This document shows positions 35,098 to 46,702 of a stretch of DNA of 64,000 bases, piece after piece. A program made the position numbers and the translations under genes. Numbering within the stretch: position 1 is the first letter of the stretch; each line of letters begins with the position of its first letter. A model generated the notes under the pieces. The model did no database searches. It was given only the letters and a program-made list of their open reading frames with translations, and was not told the origin of the DNA. Origin of the DNA: Sordaria brevicollis (taxonomy: Eukaryota > Ascomycota > Sordariomycetes > Sordariales > Sordariaceae); NCBI GenBank assembly GCA_033439795.1, contig JAUTDP010000003.1, positions 1,178,001 to 1,242,000 of the forward strand. Direction: 5' to 3'.

Positions 35098-36358
35098 GGT
35101 GGACGTCGTGATGCCAAGTAGGATTAGGTGGAGTAGGAGGTGACAAGTTAGAATAGAATCAATGATACCAAAATGATGTATAATCGAGTTCAAGCTATCC
35201 AAAACTAAGGCGGTAGAGCAAAGTGATGGTGGTGGTGGTTGATGATACAAACGAATGATGATGGAACAAAGTGTACTTGTACTGGATGGAGAGTTGTTGC
35301 AAAGGGGGAAAAGAGAACATTTGTGCCAAACAAATTTTCGAATGTCAACGGGTGTCATGAAAGTCTGGGCGGGCTGCACCTTCCGAATATCCCAGCTGTC
35401 TCGAAGGAAGTTTCGTAAGAAAGGCACCAACGAACCTCTCTTAACCTCGAACCAGTGATGGAAGGTACGACCTCAAGAGAGTAACCTACAAGAAACACCA
35501 AGTTCCTTCCCCCCCTTGTCTTCCAACCAACACCACAGACGGATCTAGTAAATCACCACCAAGCTCGAAGTCGGTAATATGGTAAGCAACCTGGGCAAAA
35601 CCTAAAAGCAAAGTGCAAGTTATAATATAATGGCCATGCCCCATCAATGTTAACCAACACCAACCAGTAAGCACGGGCACTCAACCTGGGTTTATAAGGC
35701 CGAGTTTCAGCATCGTCTAGTAACCCTTGGATTCCCTCGTGAAGAACCTTCGTGGTGAAGCGGTATGTGGCGGGGCCAGATAAACATTGCTCGTTGTGTT
35801 GGCAGCGGAGGTACAGTTTTCGTAGGCATACGAGGAGTGGACGGGTTCGACCCTGCTCTGAGGCGCTGAGCTTTTTGTTCTTTTTGTCCCCCTTTTTCTT
35901 TTTTCCTCTTTTTTTTTTTCTTTTACATTTGGGACAACTCTTTACTTTTTTGGTCGACCGGTGAAGACCGGAGATGCTTTGTTGGTTATTTTCAGTTCCA
36001 TTTCGAATGCCTGATCGCGACCATCATAGCGAATTCAACTCACAGCCAGTGCGGCCATCTTGGAGGGAAACGATGTACTTAGTAGGGCACCAACAAATCA
36101 CAGATTTATTTTCTGAACGACAACGATAGCTATTTAAGAACAACAGTCAGGAACCCAGACCATGCCATGTATGTCCCTCTTCCTCTCGAGGTCTTATAAC
36201 TGTCTATATAACATCAAATATAAACCAAGTACGCTATGTTTCCCTCCCATTCTTCCTCCCAAACTCCAAAAACAACCAATCCCTAACTCCCAACAAATGA
36301 CTCCCCCATCATATTTTGCCCCGCCCACATCATCATCATCATCATCATTGTCGTGATA
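35098..36358. other. Intergenic with SINE-like repeat
   Basis: Contains the Pol III-type repeat copy 2 (35720-35877), T-rich tracts following it, and an ATC trinucleotide run at about 36329-36350. No gene is supported. Confidence 0.6.
35720..35877 (+). repeat. SINE-like Pol III repeat, copy 2
   Basis: Almost identical to the minus strand of 2414-2578. It has the A-box-like TGGTGAAGCGG at about 35753, the B box GGTTCGACCC near 35844 (one base shorter than copy 1), and TTTTT at 35872-35876. Differences cluster in a small variable stretch just before the B box and just before the T run. At about 160 bp it is well below the roughly 400-bp duplication length that triggers RIP, and shows no RIP damage. 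Confidence 0.65.
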
Positions 36359-38266
36359 TCACATGAAACTATAATAAACCGTCACAGCCGTCGTGTAAAC
36401 CATACAAACCATTCCCAAAACCATCATCACCACATCGCCCACCCTCCCCCACTTCGTGCTCGCAACCCCCTTGTAATGTAAATAAGCAGGATACACATAA
36501 ACAAGTGGCACGCACGCCGTGCTTCCAATCAGCGCAACAAACTTGTCTAGATTCCCCGTCCCTAGCACTGACACCACGCCACAGAAGGCAACGAGTCCTA
36601 GGCGAAATACGTTCTTGATCCACTTTGTCTTTGGGTCTCTCTTTCCGGATTTGTGAGGGTGGAAGATTTTCCCCTCGATGATGCGTAAAGCGGGGAAGAG
36701 TTGGACGGGTGTGCCAACCAGGACTGCGACGCTGTACAAGAACTGGACGGCGTTGACCAGCGGCGAAGTCTGGGGGAAGTTATTGATAATTTCGATTTCG
36801 GTCTCGGAGCCAAAGGTTGCGTAGCAGAGGGCTCCTACGCTGGTAAAGACGAGGGTGATGAGGATCATGACGATTCCTAGGAGGTATTCGAACCGGTGAG
36901 GGGAGGCCATGCTACTTTGGATGGGCAAAATAAGGCCGATGCCTTCAAAGGTGAAGATTGCGGAGCCGATCATGAGTGTGTAGCGTTCTGGGTTGAAAAG
37001 TTGCACGGTTGGGTGCATGCCGTGTTGTGAGAGGGCACGGAAGTCAAATTGGTAGATGTAGGATACCCCTATGAGGATGCAGGCGTCGGCGAGAAGGGCG
37101 GCGGGACCGAGTTTGGAAATGTTGCGGATCCAGGATAGGGGCACCAGTAAAGCGACTTGGAGGGCGATCAAGGCGACCGAGCCGAGAGGAGGGGAAGGGC
37201 CGGAGGTGACGGCGTTGAGGAAGGAGGTTAGGTTTTCGGCGACGAAGACGATGCCTGCGCAGACGAAGCCCAGCTGGGAGAGGGTAATAGAGGCCAGGAT
37301 GAGCTGGCGCATCCACTCGCCTGATATAGCGGCGCCGATTTCTCCGTAGCCTTGGGCTGAACCGCGGAGGTGCGATTTACATTGGAGTAACAAGTGGAAG
37401 GCGATCATGGTGACTGCTGATACAAAAACCATGGCGAGGGAAGAAAACAAGAGGCCACCATTGGCAAAAGCCTTGGGGAGGAACATGATGCCCGTGCCGA
37501 CAAACGCTTTGATGAGCGTAAAGAAGGTTTTTGTTGTCCCGGCCGTGGCGCTGGTGCGGGCCTTGGGCAGGCGGTGGGATAGTCGACGACCCAAGAGCGC
37601 CGTGGTTTCCCCGATACGAGCCTCCTCTTCTACTTCTCGTTGTTCCTCGCGCTCGGCTTCCGACTCGTCTTCGATGGCTTCTTCGTTGTCGGAATCGGCG
37701 AGGTCTTCGCCCGCAAAACTGCCGTAGAGGTCGAGGAACTCGACAAAGTTGCGGGTGATGGGCATTCGAGCGGCTAGGAAATTGTTGGGGCCATGTTTTT
37801 GCTGGTGTACTAAAAAGGCTCGTCGAAACCCGCCAGGGGCAAGCTGGTCGGAGACGGTCATGGGCACGTCTGGGTCTCGAGACTGTGACAGTTCGCGGGG
37901 CGTGTGGAAGGTGTTGGCCCTTCGATGAAGTTGTTGGAGCCGTGCGGAGGCGTCGATTTTGAAGAGGTCGCGGTGGATGTCACCGCCTTGAAGTCGAAGA
38001 GAAGAGGTGCCACCTTCTAGATTTGGTGTTGGTGTTGTCGAGCGAGTTCGTGTGGAAGATGACCTCTCACCGCCACCGCGGACGGGAGAGGCTGTCTTGG
38101 TCTTGGGAGATGCTTCGGAGCCATCTTGAGAGGTCTCGTTGGGGTGCTCGGCGTCGAATTCGGCCGTGTAACCGGCGGGAAGATGTTCGGCGACGACTTG
38201 TGCCTCTGCTTCGCGACGTTCTTGGGAGGTCAACGAGTTGACTGACTTGTCTGACTTGTCTGACAT
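36359..38266 (-). CDS. Vacuolar amino acid transporter, AVT3/AVT4-like (AAAP)
   Basis: Probably exports neutral amino acids from the vacuole. A single exon of 635 residues. Residues 1-245 are hydrophilic and disordered, as in other fungal AVT proteins; ETTALL at 220-225 fits the acidic dileucine signal for AP-3 sorting to the vacuole. Eleven hydrophobic helices follow from about 249. Helix 1 is FFTLIKAFVGTGIMFLPKAF, the signature of the AAAP family, and later segments include MIGSAIFTFEGIGLILPIQS. The start at 38266 is the first Met. The family is clear; direction and substrates are inferred. Confidence 0.9.
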   Translation of the reverse strand: MSDKSDKSVNSLTSQERREAEAQVVAEHLPAGYTAEFDAEHPNETSQDGSEASPKTKTASPVRGGGERSSSTRTRSTTPTPNLEGGTSSLRLQGGDIHRDLFKIDASARLQQLHRRANTFHTPRELSQSRDPDVPMTVSDQLAPGGFRRAFLVHQQKHGPNNFLAARMPITRNFVEFLDLYGSFAGEDLADSDNEEAIEDESEAEREEQREVEEEARIGETTALLGRRLSHRLPKARTSATAGTTKTFFTLIKAFVGTGIMFLPKAFANGGLLFSSLAMVFVSAVTMIAFHLLLQCKSHLRGSAQGYGEIGAAISGEWMRQLILASITLSQLGFVCAGIVFVAENLTSFLNAVTSGPSPPLGSVALIALQVALLVPLSWIRNISKLGPAALLADACILIGVSYIYQFDFRALSQHGMHPTVQLFNPERYTLMIGSAIFTFEGIGLILPIQSSMASPHRFEYLLGIVMILITLVFTSVGALCYATFGSETEIEIINNFPQTSPLVNAVQFLYSVAVLVGTPVQLFPALRIIEGKIFHPHKSGKRDPKTKWIKNVFRLGLVAFCGVVSVLGTGNLDKFVALIGSTACVPLVYVYPAYLHYKGVASTKWGRVGDVVMMVLGMVCMVYTTAVTVYYSFM

Positions 38267-39380
38267 GGTGGTGGTAGTTGACTATGGCTGTGACTGTGAT
38301 AAAGAGTCAAGGTTGCTGATCGGTCGAGACAAGACCTGCCTGCAGGTCAATCACTGGATACCACCAAAACGGAAAGCTGAGATTTGGTGGGTGGGATGGA
38401 TGGTGGGAAAGAGTTGTGAAAGGTTGAAAAAGCCCGTGTTTCCCCAGACAAGAAATCGAAAGGAACACAGCCAACAAAGACGGGAACGGCGATTGGTCGA
38501 TCGTGGGGTAGATGTACGGTTACCGGCGGGATGATGTCATTGAGCCCTTGGAGGGTGTTCTTTGTTCGGTTTCTAGAAGGTGTTGATGAGCATCTAAATG
38601 TCAAGGAGAAGTTGAAGACATCAAGAAGATTTAATGCAGAAAAGGGACACTTGGCTGATTCATCGCAAACTAGATATCAGACAATCACGGCTTCATCGAT
38701 TCATGGTCCGGACGAGGATTGCCACTGACCCCTGGAGCACGGCCGGTTATGAGCGGGCCTGAAAGCAGATCCTTGTTTCGTCCAGTTGTTTTCCGACCTT
38801 AACAGAAGCAAACAATTAGTGTCCGGGCGCGGGCCTAAAGCAGTACTCTTTGGCCCCAAAGCCCATACTTGAATACTTCCTGTCACAACTCATCCAGAAA
38901 TATCTGTTAGTGACAGTTGAGAACCTCAATGGCCCTTGCATTATCCCGTCCAGTTCCTTCCATTCGCATTCCCACTCGCAATGTCCCAGTTCTTGCTCTT
39001 TCACTACATCAACCATTCAATCCCCAAAGCAACCGGATTCTCGCGACACAGGTCCAGTGACAATGCTGCTTGTAAGCAGATCCAGCTAGTTTCTTCATCT
39101 TCCATACATCACCAAACGACCTCCTCTTTCTCCTCCGCCTTGACACCTGGATCTTTACCACACAACAAGAGCCATGCCATCACCGTCTATGTCTTTATGC
39201 CAGAAACAAAGATGAGTGAAGAAGTGTTCCCTTACATCGAGATGGATGTGCGACTGGCATCGGCCAGGCCATCACTCTGGTCATGATGTTAAATACATAC
39301 TAGGCTGGCATTCACTCTTGTCAAGATGGGGCGCTTTTACGGCACCCAATCGACACCCACAACTCTACAAACCAATCGCC
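38267..39380. other. Divergent intergenic region
   Basis: Shared upstream region of the AVT gene and pseudo-oxygenase gene 1. No gene is supported. Confidence 0.5.
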
Positions 39381-41705
39381 ATGCCTCCTCGTCTCAGAAG
39401 ATCCTCAAGAATCTCCGGCAGGCCAAAGCTTAATTACCAGGACCCTACCACGCCTGAACGGGAACCTCGCCCATCTACGTTCAATGTCTTTCCTCGCATA
39501 GAAGGACTACAGAGTCAAACGTGCACGTCTCTAGTCAGCAACATGTTCACCATGCTAGAGTTTCTGCCACCCGAGCTCGTCGCTTGCGGTGGCAATTTGG
39601 ATCAGCTGCCCCAGGACACCGAGATGGAGGTTAAAAACATTTACAGCGATCAAGATTTCTCCTGGCAAAGACTCAAATCCGATTTCTGGCAAGACGACCG
39701 GGAACTTGAGCGCTTCAAACGCTATGCCAAGAGTATCTACAAAGAAATCCATGGCAATGATTACTTTGAGGCTGGACGACCGCCACCTGCTTATGAGATC
39801 AACCCAGCGGACGGGCGTCTGATGAATCCAGAGCCGTGGAAGGATTACGCCGAAGAGCTGGCTTACAGGGCCTTCGAAGAGATCGGAATCGGCCCCTTTG
39901 AGTTCACAGTCACTTTCAGTCACATCATGTTCTGGGAGAAGGGCTGCATATGGAATTTGCCGGATAGGTAAGCCTTCATGGGAACAAGGAATCGTCAGAT
40001 GCAGGTAAACAGTATCACTGACGCCTAGTCCAGGGACTCGGAGAGAAATGACCAAGTTGGGACCCTCTTGTTGGTCCTAAAGGGACAACACAACGGCGGG
40101 GGAATATCCATTCACTGCGAGAAGAGGTGTTTCTTCCACCCTGAAAGACCACCTTTGGGGGACGAGGAGGTTGGTCCTTGTGACGCCGAGCCATACTGGG
40201 TTGCTGCGTAAGTCCTTTGCCGATTTCTTCCAAATTTCTGGGTCTCTGTAGTTCACATAACTAACTGGTATGGTACAGTCTCAGGGGCGGCACATCGTGG
40301 GAAGTCTCGAACCTCGCCTGGGGTGGTCCTCGTATCGGTCTGATTTACCACCTGTTTCTCAAAGAAACGACTAAAAACGAGAACCAGGAAAACATCACAG
40401 TACCCTACGCGGACCGACTCGCGGAATACATCGACCACATCAAGTTGCGCACTAAACCAATGTACGCCGACTGTATGATGAACAGCCAATCCCAAGCCAG
40501 CGCGCGACTTGAGGCACAATTCAGGCGCTGGGTGGAGTTTGTTCGCGACTTACCAACTGAGGTGCCACACCCACTTGTTTACGTTTTTGATACCGATGCC
40601 TACGACGGTTTTATTCTCGATCCGGCAGCGCGAAACCAGTTAATGCAAATTATTCTACCTCGACACAGACGCGTGTGGAATTTTCTCTCGCAACTGCCCA
40701 GGGCTGGTAGATGGCAGGATATTGTTGGCCGTCCGTTGAAGCAAAAATTCAAATTGAAGGTCCATTTTGCCTGCATTGAGCGAATCTCCGAGAAGGATGA
40801 TGAGGAAGAAGTTGACGATGAAGTGGAAGACGAGGGCGCAGAAGTGGACACAAACCGGTGGAGTTTCGCCATAAACTGGACGCAAGGAGCAACGGCAGAC
40901 TCGAGGAAATGTGACGCCGAAGAAGAAGACTGGATCAATGGGGACTCGATCATGAACTTAGCCCACCTTCAAAGAAGGTGGCGTATGAAGGAGAAGAGGC
41001 TTGTAAGTTTCCCCCTAACTTGTTGGTGCAACTGCAGATGGGAAATCAATCTAACTGATGGTGGTGTGGTAGTGCATCGAGATGGATCTGGAGAGACTGG
41101 AGGAGCTTAACAAAGATGCGAAACAACAAACTCCTGGTCGCGGTCGGCAGAAGGCAAAGACACAGAGCAAGCAGGCGCCGAAAAAGCAGACACCCAAAGG
41201 GCAGACACCGACACGGAATAAGCGGACACAAAGTACTTCTAGTCGTGGTCGCAGTACTCGTGGCGGTCGTGGCGGTCAGAAACAGAAGACACAGACGAGG
41301 ACGCCAACACAGACGCAGCAGAGGCAGCGGGACCAAAACACTCAACAGAACCAGACATCATTGAGCACAGCTACCAAAAGCCAGGGCCGGGGCTCCCGGA
41401 TCAACAAGACCAGTGGCTGTGGAGTAGGAGAGGGTGAAGAAGAAGAAGAGGAGGAAGAAGCAGAATGGGAAGAGGTAGAAGAAGAAGTGGAAGAAAAAGT
41501 GGAAGGAGAAGAAGAAGGGGAAGAAGAAGAAGAGGGAGAAGAACAAGAACAGGATAAAGCCCCAGGGAGAAAGACCGGAGAAGGAGGAGGAGGAGGAAGA
41601 GCAGAAGGATTAGGAGGAATAATAATGAGGTCTACACCTCGTGCAAGAGATTTCCAAGCGAGGATCGAGGAAGGCCTCAAAAATTTTACGATCAAGGGGA
41701 AGTAG
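39381..41705 (+). CDS. Degenerate 2OG-Fe(II) oxygenase-like protein, paralogue 1
   Basis: Exons 39381-39967, 40034-40207, 40279-41002 and 41073-41705 (introns 66, 71 and 70 bp) give 705 residues. Residues about 175-285 align with the double-stranded beta-helix core of the large fungal prolyl-hydroxylase-like family: WEKGCIWNLPDRDSER, VGTLLLVLKGQHNGGGISIH, WVAALRGGTSWEV and GGPRIGLIYHLF. At the HxD position it reads D195-R196-D197, so the first His is Asp. At the distal His position is W261. The Arg expected to bind 2-oxoglutarate is present (R272). It is therefore probably not a classical iron enzyme. The C-terminus (about 500-705) is Lys/Gln/Thr-rich, then a long poly-Glu run. A paralogue lies 1.6 kb downstream with the same three intron positions. 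Family assignment rests on my reading of the pattern. Confidence 0.7.
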
Positions 41706-43322
41706 GTAGCAGTGCCTAGAACAGAAGAAGGAGGACATCAATTTCCCAGACAGAGAGATATTACAGTAACTAGAATCTAGAGATGGATCACCAACATGAA
41801 CCCGCTTTCACCATACTCTCCCCCGTAACCCCTCTTTTTAATCTGCATGCTCTCCATGCCCAAAACTGTGAGATAACTACCCAATGTGAACTACACGATG
41901 AAACACAAATGGAATCATACCTACCTCGCTTTCACCATCTTTGCCACCTAAGAGCTCAATTTGTGTGATGAGCGTTGAAAACTTGAAGCCATTCCCATGT
42001 CTTGGCATAGTGGGTCCGTATATTGTACGCTAGAATTTTGTCCTCCCTTCCGCCCAAGCTTTCCGCTTTTCCTTTCTCTCTCTCTTCAGACTTCAATCTT
42101 GTAAGCAATTCATCCATACATAGTCGTCTTCACGTGAAACTACTTGGTATGAAACTCATCATTGATTGCGTTTGTTCTGAGGACACCGGACGCTAATCTA
42201 CCCTAGTTGCATGGGGGCCGTTCTTCACTCTTTGCTGGGATTGTTGAATGTTGCGAAGAACAATGTATCATGATAATGTAACTTCTTACCACCATCGAAA
42301 TGATTGTGGAGAGTCCCAAGGAGGGTGTTGTCTATCCCCTCATAGTGTAGACAAGGGCTCGAGAAGGGGTGGAGAGAAGTATCCCATTGTCAATCTTTTC
42401 ACCGTGTTGTTTAGGTCAATGAAGTGTTGATAATGGTTCTCATTGAGAAAGACGCTTGTCGGCTTCCTTGATATTCACGCGAAGCTTCTTCCTTTGTAGG
42501 TTCAAGGCTTCAATCAATTGAGTTCTTGCAGGCAGCAGTGTTGCTTGGTGATCTGTTCGACCTAGGCCCAAAGGGTGTTAAGGTGCTTTTGGGCGTCTGT
42601 GGACGCTATTACGCTAATACTTCTATATATGTTTATGGCGTCTCATTGATAGTGATCAATCTCACCGAACCTTATCCGATAAGCAACCCGACCCGCTTTG
42701 ATCTTCCACTTCTCCACTCTTTCAGGCTTTCCGCAACACCAAGAGACCAACACCAAGAGACCAAGACCGTGATGATCGCAACCGACATGAATGAGGGAGG
42801 TTTGTATGGAATCTTTGCGTCCGTCCATTGAACATCCACGCTTTCTTGGGCTCATTGTAACCTCCAGATGGAGGAAAGAATTACCAAAGCCGGTCTTGGC
42901 TTCCCAAAGTGCACAATGGTGCCACCGTGCCAGATGGCGCCAGCACTCAAGTCAGTCAATATGATCGACATCTTTGGGGAACAACGAAGGTCTTGCTTTC
43001 CAGCTGGCTGTGGTTCGGTAAGGCGTGAGTAACACCACCTCACTGAAAGGTCAACAACGAACTGCCCTGAAAGCTCATGATCAAGAACGATCGTAGCGAT
43101 TGTCTGTCCTTGTCTCCAAAGATGGATGCCCCAAGAACACCGCCGGTCGGGAACCACAAACCACTTAAAGTGTGAAATTGCTTTAAGAACTTGCCACTTC
43201 ATCCTCACAAGCAACTAGTTTCGTTACTGCATCATATGATATCTCATCACATTTTTGGATACTGTAACTCTATTCCTCAGCTATTTTTCAAGCAGCGATC
43301 CCGCACCAGCGAAAACCAAGCC
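41706..43322. other. Intergenic between pseudo-oxygenase paralogues
   Basis: 1.6 kb with no supported gene or repeat. Probably the promoter of the second paralogue. Confidence 0.5.
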
Positions 43323-46300
43323 ATGCCTCCAGAACGAACCGCAAAGCGCAAGAAGACGACCGGCCCAATCTCCAAGGCCAGCCCAAACTCAAGGAAGCAA
43401 AACGCCAAGATCTCCGAAAGGCCTGTCAAGAAGCCGCCGACCGAAGAAGCATCCGCAGCAACGGTCACACCAACACCCGCACAAACTCCTAAAGCAGTGC
43501 CCAATGTACCTCTAGCGCCAAAGTCAAACAAATCAGCTGCGGCGTCCGCCTCCAAATCAGCAAAAACGCCTTCCTCCACTCAAGCAAAGAAGCAGGTCAC
43601 CTCCACTCAAGCACAAAAAACCATTCCGCGTCATGCTCCCCCGAAAAGGACCCACGCTTCCGAAGAGCCCAGCTCCCACGCAGAGCCACCTTCATCCTCA
43701 GCTTCTACGATTGAACATAGCCCGCCCAAGGTCAATATCCCACATTACAAGTCAACAGGGGAGAATGCCTCGTCACCACGGAACAACGTCGCTGGGAGAA
43801 GAGAGCTTCCTGCAAGAAAGTCCAAGCAAAATGCACAAAAGCAGATCAAAGCTCTCGGTGTGGAGATATCAAACGCCAAGTCAGAAGAAGCAGGTCGAGG
43901 GAATAAATGGTCCATTCATACTAATGCAAAGCCCGTCTACATGCCGCCCAAGCCCAAAGATCCTGTGCCCAAAGACCCTCTGCCCGTAGGTCCTTCTTGG
44001 GCTCAAAATACGCAGACAGGTGCACCGAGACAGACGGATAGTACTGTGCGGAGCAGCAGAGGCAACTTGGATGATGATTTTGAAGGGAGCGGTGAAGATG
44101 ACGAGACAGGTGGAAGAAAGCAACATGTGAGGCAGCCAACGAAGAAGGGACATGGGCTGAAGCGAACAATGAAGGAAGGGAGTGGAGAGAAGGAAGTGGA
44201 AGGGAGGAAAAGTCGACGAAAGAGACAGAAAGAGACGGAGACAAAGGAAGAGAAGGCGGTCGAAGAGGAGCAACCGGAGGGGGAGGAACTCGAAGACCGC
44301 ACCGTTGAGTATGATGATCTCAGCAGAGAAAGTTATGCGGAAAATGATCCGGACGGTGATTCACGGATGGATGACATGGGAGAGGAAAATGAAGAGACTC
44401 AGCAGAATGGACAGGAAGATGTTGACGAAGAGGTCGACGATCAGAACATGGATGACGCCGTTGATGATCAGGACGATGACCAGGGCATGGGCACTATAAC
44501 TCCACGGACGGATCATGATGGCGATACTCTGATGGAGGAAGAAGAAGATGGGACCGAGGCAGGCCAAAAGGAATTTGACGACGACATGGAAGATTTCGAA
44601 CTGGGTGATGGGAGTGTCCTTCTGGATAGGGAAGGGAACGCCACAGTTTATAGAAGGAGGGAGCGGTATGGCACAATTGACGGCTCGGTCCAGAAGAAAA
44701 TGGAGGTCGAGGACGGTTTGGATAGAGAGGACGACCAGGGGGGAGAAACTGATATGATCCCTGAGAGTGAATTGGGAGATGAGGCTAGCAATGGCGAGCA
44801 GTCCAGAGTTGATCGAGGGGGGAACGATGACGGGAACAGGGTCATGTCGCCTGGGGGTGTAACTGATGAAGGCGAAGAGGGCGAGGATGGGGAAGAGGAC
44901 GAGTATAAACCGGATTCAAGCGAACTAGAAGAAGGAGCGGAGGAGGAAGAAAAGGTGCAAGAGGAAGAAAACCAAGAGAATGAGGAAGAGATGGAAGAAT
45001 ATGTGGAAGGAGCTGCTGAAGATCCTGCAGATGTTGACGCAGGTGCAGACGCACAGACAGAAGAAGCAGAGGACGGCGAGGAAGGAAATGACGACCCAGG
45101 TGAATCCCACAATGAGACAAGGAACACTGAAATCTACAAGCAACTCAAAGACTTGATCCAAGGCATTCCGTCTACACACTTCGTCTATTGCAGAAAGCTC
45201 AACCTGCCCAATGATATACAAGACCTGGCCTTCAAGGTCGTCGATGTGGATAATCATGTTTTGGATTTTGACACGCGGAGCTTGACGGAAGCAAACATTG
45301 ATCGACTACTTGGCGCGGCACGGCGAATCTACGAAAAGGATCACGGCTGGGAGTTTGTCAACCTCCCTCACGATCCAAACTGGATGATTCTTCCGCGGAC
45401 TCAACACCCACTACCAACACAGCCAAAGAGCAAGACAAAAGGCAAAGAAAAGAAACCTACACCACGTCCAACGTACACAGGGAATCTCGTGGTTGTCGGT
45501 GGTGGTGCAAATGGCGGCCCATGGGGAGACTACGTCCTGAGGCTGACGGACGAGGCTATGGGTGTTCTCGATCTCGATCTAACAGATGTCGAAGTAGCGT
45601 TCAGACCAGAGCTTGAACATTTGTTCATATGGGGAGAAAAGACCTTATTTCGGGATCACGACTTGTAAGTCCCCATAACGCACTAGTACTACCCATGAAA
45701 AAATCACTGACTATGGCAATTAATTCCAGTATTTCTACAAACAAGTATCATATTGGCCGGTTGATGGTGATCCTAGCCGGGATTGACTACAGTGGCGGCG
45801 AATTCGCGTTCGGATGCGAAAACAGGTGCCATTACTTTGACCCGCAAAACAGCCCATGTATGATCGCTACGTGAGTATCCTTTCGTACCCACAACAGCCG
45901 CCGCTTCTTTCCCCGAACGTGGACAGTACGGCAGCGAAACTAATCACTATGACATATCTAGGCTGAGTGACGGTACCGCCTATCTTGACCCCCTTCCCCT
46001 TACTTCCGGTTACCGCCTCGGGTTGGTCTACAAAATATGTGTCCCTACAGCCAAAATGGCAGAAGCAGCAAAAAGGAACACGGCCGCGAACGCGGTAGGG
46101 ATTCTCAACAGCCACGAAGGTAAATTCCTGGACGGATGCGAAGAATGGCGCAAGCGAGTCCAAGAATCCAGGTGCAAACCAAATGGGATTCAGAAAACGT
46201 TGCATTACATCCTGAAGAAAAAGGTTCCTGGGCCAGACGAGTTCGACCCGCTCACTGACCTGGCTCCAGGGCAGAAGGTCCAGCTGGCCTGGCTTGATAA

Positions 46301-46702
46301 AATTCGCAGACAGGTGTCTGAAGGTACGAAACGCATTGGAGACAAAGTCTATAACTGGCAGCTACATCTTGACTTGGTGGTACTGTCCATCAAAACATTC
46401 ACGCGTGAAGAGGGAACGGCACCGGGATTTGAAACCAAATGGACGGCACCTGCGGATATTGAAAGAGGTGATTGGGATCGCAATGAGGCAGAGGAAGGGA
46501 TGGAGGTGGACGAGGAGGCCGTCATCAACTTTGGTGATCTCGGATTTGGGTCGACTGGTTCTGACGAGTACTTGGTAAGAACCCTTTCCCCTGGTGTATT
46601 TGTAGATGCCTTGTCATTCTTTTTCTCTCAGACCAATGTTGCTAATCTGTACTATTTTCTTACTCGCAGTGCCTCAGGCTCCTCGTCGACTATGACGGCT
46701 GA
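43323..46702 (+). CDS. Degenerate 2OG-Fe(II) oxygenase-like protein, paralogue 2
   Basis: Exons 43323-45664, 45730-45870, 45962-46574 and 46670-46702 (introns 65, 91 and 95 bp) give 1042 residues. Residues 1-600 are low-complexity: a Lys/Pro/Ser-rich first part, then a long Asp/Glu-rich part. The folded part (about 620-1040) contains LFIWGEKTLFRDHDF, IGRLMVILAGIDYSGGEFAF and LPLTSGYRLGLVY, matching the same beta-helix core as the upstream neighbour. H779 of the HxD motif is kept, but the Asp position is F781 and the distal His position is A834. R846 is kept. All three introns sit at the same positions and phases (2, 2, 0) as in the neighbour. The last exon codes only CLRLLVDYDG; without splicing the frame would run a further 11 codons past that stop. 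Confidence 0.7.
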
